From Chloroflexota bacterium (lineage in GTDB: Bacteria > Chloroflexota > Dehalococcoidia > UBA2985): a stretch of 39,140 bases of DNA. A program made the translations under genes and the position numbers. The stretch lies in assembly GCA_016210515.1 (NCBI GenBank), contig JACQTZ010000015.1, positions 1 through 39,140 on the forward strand. The letters run 5' to 3'. Every line of letters begins with the position of its first letter. Positions within the stretch are counted from its first letter, which is position 1. The notes under the pieces were generated by a model, which saw nothing but the letters and a program-made list of their open reading frames with translations, made no database searches and was not told where the DNA came from. Shown one piece after another: positions 1 to 9,991 of the stretch.

Positions 1-2249
<2,249 letters not shown>

Positions 2250-2277
2250 GCTGCAACCTCAAGCAGATTACCGTGCT

Positions 2278-2344
2278 GTCACCTTGAGCAGAGCGAAGGG
2301 TAGAAAGTCATCCGTCCTAGATTCTTCGCTTCGCTCAGAATGAC
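2278..2344. repeat. Dispersed imperfect palindrome (GTCA...TGAC family), copy 1
   Basis: This 67-base element begins GTCACC and ends GAATGAC. Its outer parts are imperfect inverted copies of each other: TTGAGCAGAGCGAAGG on the left and CTTCGCTTCGCTCAGAA on the right. The same right-hand end occurs at 38585-38611, and related elements lie at 18884-18982 and 38650-38700. It sits inside the ATP synthase operon between atpA and atpG, so it would be transcribed as a hairpin in the polycistronic message. Confidence 0.75.
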
Positions 2345-2359
2345 AAGGAGTGGCCTTCC

Positions 2360-3871
2360 CTAGTATGGCACCGTCCTCTTGAACTCCGTAATGGCGCTGA
2401 CCAGGGCCTCGGTCAGCTCTCCATCCAGCTGCTTCTTCTCCAGGATAGACTTCAGGAGGTCGGCATGAGCACCTTCCATGTAGCGGTGGAAAGCCTCCTC
2501 GAATCCCTTTACCTTGGTGATGGCTACATCATCCATGTATCCGTTGATGACGGCATACATTATGGCGACCTGCTTCTCCAGGGGCATGGGCTGGTACTGG
2601 AGCTGCTTCAGCACCTCGGTAATACGCTGCCCCCGCTCCAACTGGGCCCTGGTAGCCGCATCCAGGTCGGCGGTGCCGAACTGGGCAAAGGTCACCAACT
2701 CTCGGTACTGGGCCAGGTCCAGGCGAAGACGACCCGCCACCTGTCTCATGGCCCTGGTCTGGGCCGAGCCTCCCACCCGGGAGACGGAGAGGCCCACGTT
2801 CACCGCCGGACGTATGCCGGCGTTGAACAGGTCGGCCTCCAGGTAGATCTGGCCGTCGGTGATGGAGATTACGTTGGTGGGTATGTAGCCCGACACATCT
2901 CCCGCCTGGGTCTCGATGATGGGCAGGGCAGTGAGGGAACCCCCGCCAAACTGGTCGTCCAGTTTGGCCGCCCGCTCCAGTAAACGGCTGTGGAGGTAGA
3001 AGACATCCCCAGGGTACGCCTCCCGCCCGGGAGGACGCCGGAGCAGCAAGGAGAGCTGCCTGTATGCCCAGGCATGCTTGGAGAGGTCGTCATAGATGAT
3101 GAGGGCGTCCTTGCCCTGCTCCATGATCTCCTCTCCAATGGCGCAGCCCGAGTAGGGAGCCAGGTACTGCAAAGCGGCAGGGTCGGCAGAGTTGGCCGCC
3201 ACCACAATGGTGTGCTCCATGGCCCCATGCTCCTCCAGGGTAGCCACCGTCTGGGCCACTTTGCTGGCCTTCTGGCCAACGGCCACGTAAATGCAGGTGA
3301 GGTCGCCGCCCCGCTGGTTCACTATGGTATCCAGGGCGATGGCCGACTTGCCCGTGGAGCGGTCTCCAATGATGAGCTCCCGCTGTCCCCTGCCGATGGG
3401 GATCATGGCATCGATGGCCTTGATGCCCGTCTGCACAGGGACCGCCACAGACCGGCGCATCACCACGTTGGGGGCCACCCTCTCCACAGGCCTTGTCTTA
3501 TCCGACTTTATTGCGCCTTTTCCGTCCAGTGGACGGCCCAAGGCATCCACCACACGTCCCAGAAGGCCGTCTCCTACGGGAACCTCCACAATGCGGCCCG
3601 TGGAGCGGACCTCGTCTCCCTCCTTGATATGGGAGTCGTCCCCCAAGATGACCGCGCCCACACTATCCTCCTCCAGGTTCAGGGCGATGCCCATGATGTT
3701 ATCGGGAAACTCCAGCAGCTCGGTGTAACGAGCACCGGCCAGGCCCTGGATGCGGGCAATGCCATCCCCTACCTCCACCACCGTGCCCACATCCACCATG
3801 GTGACCTCGCCACCGAACTCCTGGATCTGGCGTTTGATTACCGACGTGATGTCCTGTCCACGTACTGCCAT
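2360..3871 (-). CDS. atpA: F1Fo ATP synthase subunit alpha
   Basis: This is the non-catalytic, nucleotide-binding alpha subunit of the F1 head. The 503-residue protein has normal length. Visible features are the beta-barrel N-terminal domain ([14 protein letters not shown]), the P-loop GDRSTGKS at residues 169-176, where most bacteria have GDRQTGKT, and the [17 protein letters not shown] segment lining the catalytic interface. The [25 protein letters not shown] stretch is typical of the family. An AGAGGT ribosome-binding site precedes the ATG. It follows atpH by 34 bases, and the repeat at 2278-2344 separates it from atpG. Confidence 0.98.
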   Translation of the reverse strand: MAVRGQDITSVIKRQIQEFGGEVTMVDVGTVVEVGDGIARIQGLAGARYTELLEFPDNIMGIALNLEEDSVGAVILGDDSHIKEGDEVRSTGRIVEVPVGDGLLGRVVDALGRPLDGKGAIKSDKTRPVERVAPNVVMRRSVAVPVQTGIKAIDAMIPIGRGQRELIIGDRSTGKSAIALDTIVNQRGGDLTCIYVAVGQKASKVAQTVATLEEHGAMEHTIVVAANSADPAALQYLAPYSGCAIGEEIMEQGKDALIIYDDLSKHAWAYRQLSLLLRRPPGREAYPGDVFYLHSRLLERAAKLDDQFGGGSLTALPIIETQAGDVSGYIPTNVISITDGQIYLEADLFNAGIRPAVNVGLSVSRVGGSAQTRAMRQVAGRLRLDLAQYRELVTFAQFGTADLDAATRAQLERGQRITEVLKQLQYQPMPLEKQVAIMYAVINGYMDDVAITKVKGFEEAFHRYMEGAHADLLKSILEKKQLDGELTEALVSAITEFKRTVPY

Positions 3872-3905
3872 GTTCTTACCTCTAGCGAGAAATTAGGGAG
3901 CAGCT

Positions 3906-4445
3906 CTAGTAGGCTGCCTCAGCCAACGATTTCTTCAACTCCTGGAGCCTGGTTTTGGCGCTGCCGTCAATGAGCCTATCCCCCACCCGGGCTACCAGCC
4001 CCGCCAGAATACTGGGGTCCACAGCGGTGGTCATCTCTATCTCCTTGCCCATCAGTTCCTCAAGGTAACGGGCCAAACGCTCCCGATGACCTGCTGCCAG
4101 GGGCACGGCGCTTATCACGTGTGCCCGCTCCCGGCCGTGCTGCCGGTCCACCAGCTTGCCATACTCATCTCGAAGCGAGGAGACCGCCTCCACCATATCC
4201 CTGGAGATGAGCAGGCCCAGGAGATTATGGACCAGGGGGTCTAGCTGCGGCAGGCCCTCCCGGATTACGCTCATCTTCTGAGATAGCCTGATCTTGGGCA
4301 TCCCCAGAAAGGCAGCGAACTCTCTCTCCTGCAGAGCCTCATCCATGGCCTGCAGGTCTGCCTGCCACCTCTCTACCGCGCCTCTCTCCAGGGCCAACTG
4401 GTAGAGCGCGGAAGCGTATCGCCTTGCAGATGGTCTTCTGGGCAT
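3906..4445 (-). CDS. atpH: F1Fo ATP synthase subunit delta
   Basis: This is the delta (OSCP-like) subunit, which holds the peripheral b-stalk on top of the F1 head. The 179-residue protein starts RRPSARRYASALYQLALERG, the usual helical opening of the family. It ends with the conserved C-terminal sheet and helix (PSILAGLVARVGDRLIDGS, then RLQELKKSL). It starts 9 bases after the atpF stop, with a purine-rich ribosome-binding site overlapping the atpF end, which suggests translational coupling. Length and position are normal. Confidence 0.96.
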   Translation of the reverse strand: MPRRPSARRYASALYQLALERGAVERWQADLQAMDEALQEREFAAFLGMPKIRLSQKMSVIREGLPQLDPLVHNLLGLLISRDMVEAVSSLRDEYGKLVDRQHGRERAHVISAVPLAAGHRERLARYLEELMGKEIEMTTAVDPSILAGLVARVGDRLIDGSAKTRLQELKKSLAEAAY

Positions 4446-4454
4446 TGCTGCTTC

Positions 4455-4997
4455 CTAGCTCCCGCTGATCCTGGGGCTCTCTTCGAGCACCTTCTCGATG
4501 ATATCTCTATGAGCGCTTTCGTCCAGGGAGCGCTCTATCACCCGCTCCGCAGCCAGTATAGCCAACTCCGCGAAATGGCGTCGCACCTGGTCTATCGCTT
4601 CATCCCGCTCCCGATGGATATCCTGCCTGGCCCTGGCGATAAAAGCCTCCGCTTCCTGGCGAGCCTTCTCCCGCTCCCCTTCCCGATACCGCTCGGCCAT
4701 CTCTCTGGCCTGAACCAGGAGCTTCTGCCCCTCTTGACGGGCTTCGTCCAACCTCTTCTCCATCGCCACCTGCTGCGCCGCCGCTTCCTGTCTCACCCGC
4801 TCTGCCGTCTCCAGCCCCTCTTTGATGCGCTCTGAACGTTGATCTATCATGCGCAGCACGGGCTTGTAGGCAAACAGGTACAGCACTCCCAGAAGAATCA
4901 GGAAGTTAACCAGATAGACGATCAGGCTGGGGAGGTTAAACCCCAGGGCAGCAATGCCCCCAGCCTCCCCTTCGGCTGCCAGAATAGAGAGCAACAT
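4455..4997 (-). CDS. atpF: F1Fo ATP synthase subunit b
   Basis: This is the b subunit of the peripheral stalk. The 180-residue product has a short N-terminus, one membrane helix at about residues 23-45 (NLPSLIVYLVNFLILLGVLY), then a long charged coiled coil rich in E, R, Q and A to about residue 165. A strong AAGGAGGGG ribosome-binding site precedes the ATG. Only one b gene is present, so a homodimeric stalk is likely, unlike photosynthetic bacteria with b and b'. It lies between atpE and atpH in standard order. Confidence 0.96.
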   Translation of the reverse strand: MLLSILAAEGEAGGIAALGFNLPSLIVYLVNFLILLGVLYLFAYKPVLRMIDQRSERIKEGLETAERVRQEAAAQQVAMEKRLDEARQEGQKLLVQAREMAERYREGEREKARQEAEAFIARARQDIHRERDEAIDQVRRHFAELAILAAERVIERSLDESAHRDIIEKVLEESPRISGS

Positions 4998-5042
4998 GAG
5001 AACCCCTCCTTGTGAGCGCTTTAGCGGGTTCTGTCGCTACGG

Positions 5043-5324
<282 letters not shown>

Positions 5325-5365
5325 TTACATTACGTCGCGATTTTCAGCCAGACTTCCCCGCCCTA

Positions 5366-5461
5366 TTACTCCTGACGGGCATATAGAGCCAGAACCGCTG
5401 CCAGAGTGGCCCCCGCCACTCCCAGAACCGACAGTACTAGCACCAAAAGGATGATGTCCAT
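5366..5461 (-). CDS. 31-residue single-helix membrane microprotein in the ATP synthase operon
   Basis: This short reading frame lies between atpB and atpE. It starts MDIILLVLVLSVLGVAG, continues with a small-residue run (ATLAAVLAL) and ends YARQE before TAA. The peptide is almost entirely one hydrophobic helix with a charged C-terminal tail. The atpB-atpE gap of 173 bases is far larger than other gaps in this operon, and this frame accounts for most of it. Upstream there is only a G-rich GGGGGT run about 10 bases before the ATG, so the ribosome-binding site is weak. I do not recognise a family. It could be a small Fo-associated subunit or assembly factor, or a chance frame. Existence as a gene is an inference from composition, position and spacing. 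Confidence 0.5.
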   Translation of the reverse strand: MDIILLVLVLSVLGVAGATLAAVLALYARQE

Positions 5462-5488
5462 ACTAATTACCCCCACGATTCAGTATGA

Positions 5489-6394
5489 CTAGTGCGCCTC
5501 CTCACTTTGAGAGACCGCCACCAGCGCGAAGGCCAGAGTAAGGCCGGCGAAGATGAGAGCCTGAATGAAACCCACCAGCAGCTCCAGCCCGTAGAAGGGC
5601 AGCGTGAACACAAAAGAGACCAGGAAAGCCGAGATGAGCAGCACTATCTCACCAGCAGTCATATTGCCGAAGAGACGGAAGGTGAAACTGACAATGCGAA
5701 CGAAGTGGCTGACGAGCTCCAGGATCCCAACGAAGATGTCAATAGCACCGTTGAACACCTCCGCAGGCGAGAAGCGGCGAAGGCCCCGAAAGAGCGTCCC
5801 GAAGCGTAGAAACTCCTTCAAATACCCCAGTTTGTGGACACGAATCCCCCAAAACTCCACGAACACCGCGGATATCAGCGCAATGGACAGGGGCATGTTC
5901 AGGTCCGTCCCCGCAGACCTGAGAAGATGCGTTTCCGTCCCTCCATTTTCAATGGTCAAGCTCTGGTAGATGGGAATCAGCGACAACCAGGCGTTGAAGG
6001 AAACAAACAGGAAGATTGTGGCGATGACGGGAAAGAAGGCGCGGGCGTGTTGACGGCCTGCCACCCCTTCCACGAAGTTGTACAGCGACTCGATGGCCCA
6101 TTCCACCACGTTCTGAAGGCCCCTGGGCACCAGCGCTGCGCGGCGCGTCCCTCCCACAAAGAGGAGAATCAGGACAACCGTAGTCACCCAGGCAGAGAGC
6201 ATGGTGTTGGTGACGCCCAGGCTTCCTATATGAAAGACCACCGGAGCCGCCAGTTCCACGTGGGGAGCCGGTAGGAAGCCCTCCTCCTTCCCCAAGAAGG
6301 CCGCTCCAATGGCTCCATTCATGAACCCCACAACAAGCAGGCCAACTACGGCAATGCCGCCAACAATGAGAACTTTTTTCAGTCCAGCAGTCAT
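5489..6394 (-). CDS. atpB: F1Fo ATP synthase subunit a
   Basis: This is subunit a of the Fo motor, the stator that forms the two ion half-channels beside the c ring. The 301-residue protein has several membrane helices. The essential arginine is R240 in VSFTFRLFGNMTAGEI, followed by the final helices (LVSFVFTLPFYGLELLVGF and QALIFAGLTLAFAL). The N-terminal about 60 residues hold an extra hydrophobic segment and a periplasmic-like stretch. Its ATG overlaps the atpZ stop codon by one base (TAATG), which suggests translational coupling. Confidence 0.96.
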   Translation of the reverse strand: MTAGLKKVLIVGGIAVVGLLVVGFMNGAIGAAFLGKEEGFLPAPHVELAAPVVFHIGSLGVTNTMLSAWVTTVVLILLFVGGTRRAALVPRGLQNVVEWAIESLYNFVEGVAGRQHARAFFPVIATIFLFVSFNAWLSLIPIYQSLTIENGGTETHLLRSAGTDLNMPLSIALISAVFVEFWGIRVHKLGYLKEFLRFGTLFRGLRRFSPAEVFNGAIDIFVGILELVSHFVRIVSFTFRLFGNMTAGEIVLLISAFLVSFVFTLPFYGLELLVGFIQALIFAGLTLAFALVAVSQSEEAH

Positions 6395-6651
6395 TAAGGT
6401 TGCTGTCCCTTGTTTTTCTTGTCAGACCCCTGATCCAGCTTGAGAAGCGGTAACATCATTCTATATATGCCGTAGAAAGCAGCCACCGTGCCCAGAATTA
6501 CTCCTACCAGAGTGAAGAGGGGCAACGTACCCAGTTTTCTGTCAAGCCAGAGGCCTCCCAAGAGACCCAGAATAATGCTGGTGGCAACGTACCATCCCAT
6601 TCCCACCAGTTGCAGGACTATGGCCAGCGTTCCCTTGTTCAAAGGAGCCAC
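6394..6651 (-). CDS. atpZ: AtpZ/AtpI family protein (ATP synthase accessory membrane protein)
   Basis: This small membrane protein of about 85 residues is the first gene of the ATP synthase operon. It has two membrane helices joined by the family's hallmark loop GLWLDRKLGT, then a charged tail (KLDQGSDKKNKGQQP). Family members help assemble the c ring or transport Mg2+/Ca2+. The exact role here is inferred. I chose GTG at 6651, and a TTG one codon earlier (6654) is also possible. Either start lies only a few bases from the predicted transcription start (promoter at 6664-6692), so the message may be leaderless or nearly so. Confidence 0.82.
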   Translation of the reverse strand: MAPLNKGTLAIVLQLVGMGWYVATSIILGLLGGLWLDRKLGTLPLFTLVGVILGTVAAFYGIYRMMLPLLKLDQGSDKKNKGQQP

Positions 6652-6663
6652 CAAACCTTGTGC

Positions 6664-6692
6664 ATACTATCACATACCTTTTTTCAGGTCAA
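6664..6692 (-). promoter_or_regulatory. Predicted sigma-70 promoter of the ATP synthase operon
   Basis: Read on the minus strand, TTGACC (6692-6687) is followed after exactly 17 bases by TAGTAT (6669-6664). The expected transcription start falls near 6657, only about 3-6 bases before the TTG/GTG starts of atpZ. No other good hexamer pair lies between the two divergent operons on this strand. Confidence 0.7.
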
Positions 6693-6827
6693 CGCAAAAA
6701 TGGGGGAGTTTTTCACCATCTTATGAAATATGAGAGCCTTATATGCCGTCCTTCACCTCATAGGAGAAACGAGGTTGGTCAAAGAATGCATGTATCCGGA
6801 AGGCAGGCACGTCGCCCCCCTCTTTCC

Positions 6828-6856
6828 TTGACCCCCCCCAAGGGGATTGGTATACT
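6828..6856 (+). promoter_or_regulatory. Predicted sigma-70 promoter of the FBP aldolase/phosphatase gene
   Basis: TTGACC (6828-6833), a 17-base spacer and TATACT (6851-6856) form a near-consensus promoter. The expected start near 6863 gives a leader of about 26 bases with a strong AAGGGAGGGA ribosome-binding site before the ATG at 6889. It diverges from the ATP synthase promoter, with about 135 bases between the two -35 boxes. That stretch holds no gene. Confidence 0.75.
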
Positions 6857-6888
6857 GGCGCCAATTCAATAGTGTAAGGGAGGGAGCC

Positions 6889-8058
6889 ATGAGAATCACC
6901 CTGTCCATCCTGAAGGCCGACGTGGGTTCCATCGGAGGCCACACGAAACCTTCAGACAAAATGATGGAGGCTACCAGGAAGGCTGTCAAGGACGCCATAG
7001 CCAAAAAGTTCATCATCGACGGCTTTGTGTCCCACACCGGCGATGACATCGCCATGCTGATGTCTCATACCCACGGCGCCGACAACGAAGAGGTCCACCA
7101 GTTCGCCTGGAAGACCTTCCTGGATGCCACGGCCATCGCCCAGAGGTACGGCCTTTATGGCGCCGGCCAGGACCTGCTGGTGGACGCCCCATCAGGCAAC
7201 ATCCGTGGAGCAGGCCCCGCCGTGGCCGAGCTGGAGTTTGAGCACGACCCGGTCAAGACCAACCGGGTCCGCCCTGCCGAGTCCTTTATGATGTTCGCCG
7301 GAGACAAGTGCGGCCCCGGCGCCTACAACCTCCCCTTCTTCCTGGGGTTTGCCGACCCCATGTACTGCGCCGGACTTATGCTCCCCAGGATGATAGGTGG
7401 GTTCCGCTTCCGCATCATCGACATGGACCACACCGAGGGCGACAGCGTCATCGAACTGAACGCCCCTGAGGACTCCTACAAGATTGCAATGCTGCTGCGG
7501 GACAACGAGCGGTTTGGCATAGACGCCATCTACTCCCGCACCTACGATGAGCAAGCAGTGGCCGTCTCCGCCCAGCGGCTCCACAACATCGCCGGGACGT
7601 ACACCGGCAAGGACGACCCCGTGGCGCTGGTGCGTAACCAGGGCGTCTTCCCCGCTCCCGAGGAGCTGGTATCACCCTTCACCAAGGCCCACTACATCGG
7701 CGGGGATGCCCGTGGCTCCCATGTCATGCCTCTCATGCCCGTGCCTCTGAACACGGCGGTCACTGGAATCTACTGCCTGCCCCTGGTGTCCTGCGCAGCC
7801 TTTTCCCTGGATGCCAGCGGACACTTCTCTGACGAGGTCGTAGACGTCTTCGACAACCCGGCCTGGGACTACGTACGCACCAAGGCGCAAGAGAAGGGGC
7901 TGGCCATGCGGGACCAGGGCTGGTCAGGGGCGGCCATGCTCCCCTACAACGAGCTGGAGTACAGCGGCTTCCGCAACACGGTGGAAGGACTGCTGAGCCA
8001 GTTCGCCGTGCGGGACGGCCACAAGGCGGTCACACACTCTGCTTCCCACACTTCGTAG
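6889..8058 (+). CDS. fbp: Fructose-1,6-bisphosphate aldolase/phosphatase (type V FBPase)
   Basis: This bifunctional gluconeogenic enzyme condenses triose phosphates to fructose 1,6-bisphosphate and removes the 1-phosphate in the same active site. It is known from archaea and deep-branching bacteria. The 389-residue product opens with the family signature LKADVGSIGGHTKPSD and has the metal-binding LMSHTHGADN and GADxxL-type segments. GTYTGKDDP at about 236-244 contains the tyrosine (Y238) and Schiff-base lysine (K241), spaced three apart as in characterised enzymes. I chose ATG 6889, not the longer upstream frame, because conservation starts there and a strong ribosome-binding site precedes it. 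It is monocistronic with its own promoter, divergent from atp. Confidence 0.93.
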   Translation: MRITLSILKADVGSIGGHTKPSDKMMEATRKAVKDAIAKKFIIDGFVSHTGDDIAMLMSHTHGADNEEVHQFAWKTFLDATAIAQRYGLYGAGQDLLVDAPSGNIRGAGPAVAELEFEHDPVKTNRVRPAESFMMFAGDKCGPGAYNLPFFLGFADPMYCAGLMLPRMIGGFRFRIIDMDHTEGDSVIELNAPEDSYKIAMLLRDNERFGIDAIYSRTYDEQAVAVSAQRLHNIAGTYTGKDDPVALVRNQGVFPAPEELVSPFTKAHYIGGDARGSHVMPLMPVPLNTAVTGIYCLPLVSCAAFSLDASGHFSDEVVDVFDNPAWDYVRTKAQEKGLAMRDQGWSGAAMLPYNELEYSGFRNTVEGLLSQFAVRDGHKAVTHSASHTS

Positions 8059-8105
8059 CAGCAGATGCCGCTCCACTACTCCTTGCTTCGCTCGTGGTGA
8101 GCCAT

Positions 8106-8133
8106 GTAGGGGCGATTCATGAATCGCCCCTAC
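8106..8133. repeat. Perfect 28-base palindrome
   Basis: The sequence GTAGGGGCGATTCA is followed directly by its exact reverse complement, giving two 14-base arms with no spacer. It lies in the 106-base gap between the FBP aldolase/phosphatase gene and rdgB. From general experience, this GTAGGGGCGATTCATGAA type recurs as a dispersed repeat in many environmental genomes, but only one copy is seen here. As RNA it could act as a hairpin at the end of the upstream message, although no T-tract follows. Confidence 0.8.
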
Positions 8134-8164
8134 CGTATGTCGTGTTCGTGGATTTACGATAGAC

Positions 8165-8803
8165 GTGTTAAGTAAGCTTCTCATCGCGACACGCAATTCA
8201 GGCAAGGCCCGGGAACTGGCCATGCTCCTGCAAGGTGTGCCCTTCACCCTCACCACCCTCCAGGAGGAGGGCATTGCCCTGGAGGTGGAGGAGACGGGTG
8301 CTACCTTTGAAGAGAACGCCGCTCTCAAGGCCAGAGCCTTTGCCACAGCCAGTGGCCTGCTCACCCTGGCCGACGACTCGGGCCTTGAGGTGGACGCCCT
8401 GGGTGGCGAACCGGGGGTTCTGTCCGCTCGCTACGCCGGCCCCCATGCCTCGGACGAAGAGAGGGTGCGGTATTTACTGAGCAAGCTGGAAGGTATACCA
8501 TGGGATAAACGGAGGGCGCGTTTCCGCTCTGTAGTAGCGGTGGCTGAGCCGACGGGAGCCGTCAATCTCTTTGAGGGAGCGTGCGAGGGGGTAGTAGCCC
8601 TAGATCCCAGGGGAACAGGCGGATTTGGCTACGACCCCGTGTTCTATATGCCTTCCCTGGGAAGGGTTATGGCGGAGCTGACTCCAGAGGAAAAGAACAG
8701 CGCCAGCCATCGGGGCAGGGCAGCCAGGAAGGCGATGGAGTACCTCAAAAATGTGGCTGCCGGCAAGCAAGATAAGTCCTCGTATTCGAAAGAGAAGCAA
8801 TAG
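8165..8803 (+). CDS. rdgB: XTP/dITP diphosphatase (Ham1/RdgB family)
   Basis: This house-cleaning pyrophosphatase hydrolyses non-canonical purine nucleoside triphosphates (dITP, XTP) to monophosphates and keeps them out of DNA and RNA. The 212-residue product carries all family motifs in order: the phosphate-binding ATRNSGK near the N-terminus, [12 protein letters not shown] with the metal-binding acids, the base-recognition [11 protein letters not shown] and the C-terminal SHRG. The start is GTG at 8165 and no clear ribosome-binding site is visible. The last about 15 residues are a charged, serine- and lysine-rich tail beyond the normal domain. moaA starts 13 bases downstream. Confidence 0.93.
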   Translation: MLSKLLIATRNSGKARELAMLLQGVPFTLTTLQEEGIALEVEETGATFEENAALKARAFATASGLLTLADDSGLEVDALGGEPGVLSARYAGPHASDEERVRYLLSKLEGIPWDKRRARFRSVVAVAEPTGAVNLFEGACEGVVALDPRGTGGFGYDPVFYMPSLGRVMAELTPEEKNSASHRGRAARKAMEYLKNVAAGKQDKSSYSKEKQ

Positions 8804-8816
8804 CAAGGATGTACTC

Positions 8817-9902
8817 GTGAATAGCAATGGCGCATCGGAGTACAGAGTAGTGCCAGATTCAGAGAAGGACGGACTCAGGGAACACCCGCCGACGATGGTC
8901 AAAGACCTCCTCGGCAGGATGTTGAACGACCTCCGTATCTCCGTCACAGACCGATGCAACTTCCGTTGCATCTACTGCATGCCTACGGAGATATTCGGCA
9001 CAAGGTACAGGTTCTTCCCCAGGGAAGAGATGCTGACCTTTGAGGAGATCGCCCGTTTTACTCGGATCTTTGTGCGGCTGGGGACTACCAAGGTGCGACT
9101 AACGGGCGGGGAACCCCTGGTCAGAAGCGGCGTGGAAAAGCTCGTTGCCCTGCTCGCCCGCATAGAGGGAATAGAGGACCTGACCTTGACCACCAATGGC
9201 TACCTGCTGGCCCGAAAAGCCCAGGCCCTTAAAGAGGCCGGCCTCCAGAGGATTACCGTCAGCCTGGACAGCCTGGACAACGAGGTTTTCGGCAAGATGA
9301 ACGGCCGGGGATTCGGCGTGAAGAGGGTGCTGGAAGGCATTGAGAAGGCTCGGGAGGTGGGCCTTCACCCCATCAAAATCAATACGGTGGTGCAGAGAGG
9401 TGTAAACGACCACACCATCTTCGACCTGCTCAGACACTTCAAAGGGACGGGAATCACCGTGCGTTTCATCGAGTACATGGACGTGGGAAATATCAACGGG
9501 TGGATGATGGACAGCGTTGTGCCCTCCGCCGAGGTGCTTCGTTGGATTAACGCCGAGATGCCTGTGGAGCCGGTGGACAAGAGCTACCGCGGCGAGGTGG
9601 CCGACCGTTACAGATACCTGGACGGAAGTGGTGAGATAGGGTTTGTATCGTCGGTCACGGAGCCTTTCTGCCGCGACTGCATCCGTGCCCGCCTCTCCAC
9701 GGAGGGGAAGCTGTACACCTGTCTGTTTGCCGCAGATGGGCATGACCTGCGAGGCCCCATGAGAGCAGGGGCCAGCGACGCCGACCTGGAGACTCTAATA
9801 TCGGACATTTGGGGCCGGCGCACGGACCGGTACTCGGAGATAAGGGCCTCCCTGGCTGAGCCTCCCCAGAGAAAGGTGGAGATGTACCAGATCGGGGGGT
9901 AG
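8817..9902 (+). CDS. moaA: GTP 3',8-cyclase MoaA (molybdenum cofactor biosynthesis)
   Basis: This radical SAM enzyme does the first step of molybdenum cofactor synthesis, turning GTP into 3',8-cyclo-GTP, the MoaC substrate. The 361-residue product has the radical SAM cluster CNFRCIYC (C47, C51, C54), the SAM-binding TGGEPL, the second 4Fe-4S cluster (C285, C288, C302) and the C-terminal Gly-Gly needed for activity. I chose GTG 8817 because an AAGGA site lies 7 bases upstream. An ATG at 8895, closer to the conserved domain, is the alternative. The in-frame extension back to 8751 lies inside rdgB and is unlikely. Its partner activity MoaC is encoded next, fused to RNase HI. Confidence 0.94.
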   Translation: MNSNGASEYRVVPDSEKDGLREHPPTMVKDLLGRMLNDLRISVTDRCNFRCIYCMPTEIFGTRYRFFPREEMLTFEEIARFTRIFVRLGTTKVRLTGGEPLVRSGVEKLVALLARIEGIEDLTLTTNGYLLARKAQALKEAGLQRITVSLDSLDNEVFGKMNGRGFGVKRVLEGIEKAREVGLHPIKINTVVQRGVNDHTIFDLLRHFKGTGITVRFIEYMDVGNINGWMMDSVVPSAEVLRWINAEMPVEPVDKSYRGEVADRYRYLDGSGEIGFVSSVTEPFCRDCIRARLSTEGKLYTCLFAADGHDLRGPMRAGASDADLETLISDIWGRRTDRYSEIRASLAEPPQRKVEMYQIGG

Positions 9903-9933
9903 CTTGAGGGCGGCGTCACAGAGGGGTATTATG

Positions 9934-9960
9934 AGTGGGACAGCCCTTTGCTGTCCCACT
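9934..9960 (+). terminator. Strong hairpin between moaA and rnhA-moaC
   Basis: AGTGGGACAGC, a five-base CCTTT loop and the exact reverse complement GCTGTCCCACT form an 11-bp perfect stem, followed by the T-rich stretch TTCTTCATAATT. This resembles a weak intrinsic terminator or an attenuating or RNA-stabilising hairpin inside an otherwise co-directional gene pair. The T-tract is interrupted, so full termination is uncertain. Confidence 0.5.
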
Positions 9961-9991
9961 TCTTCATAATTAAGGACGCTGGAAGTAAACA

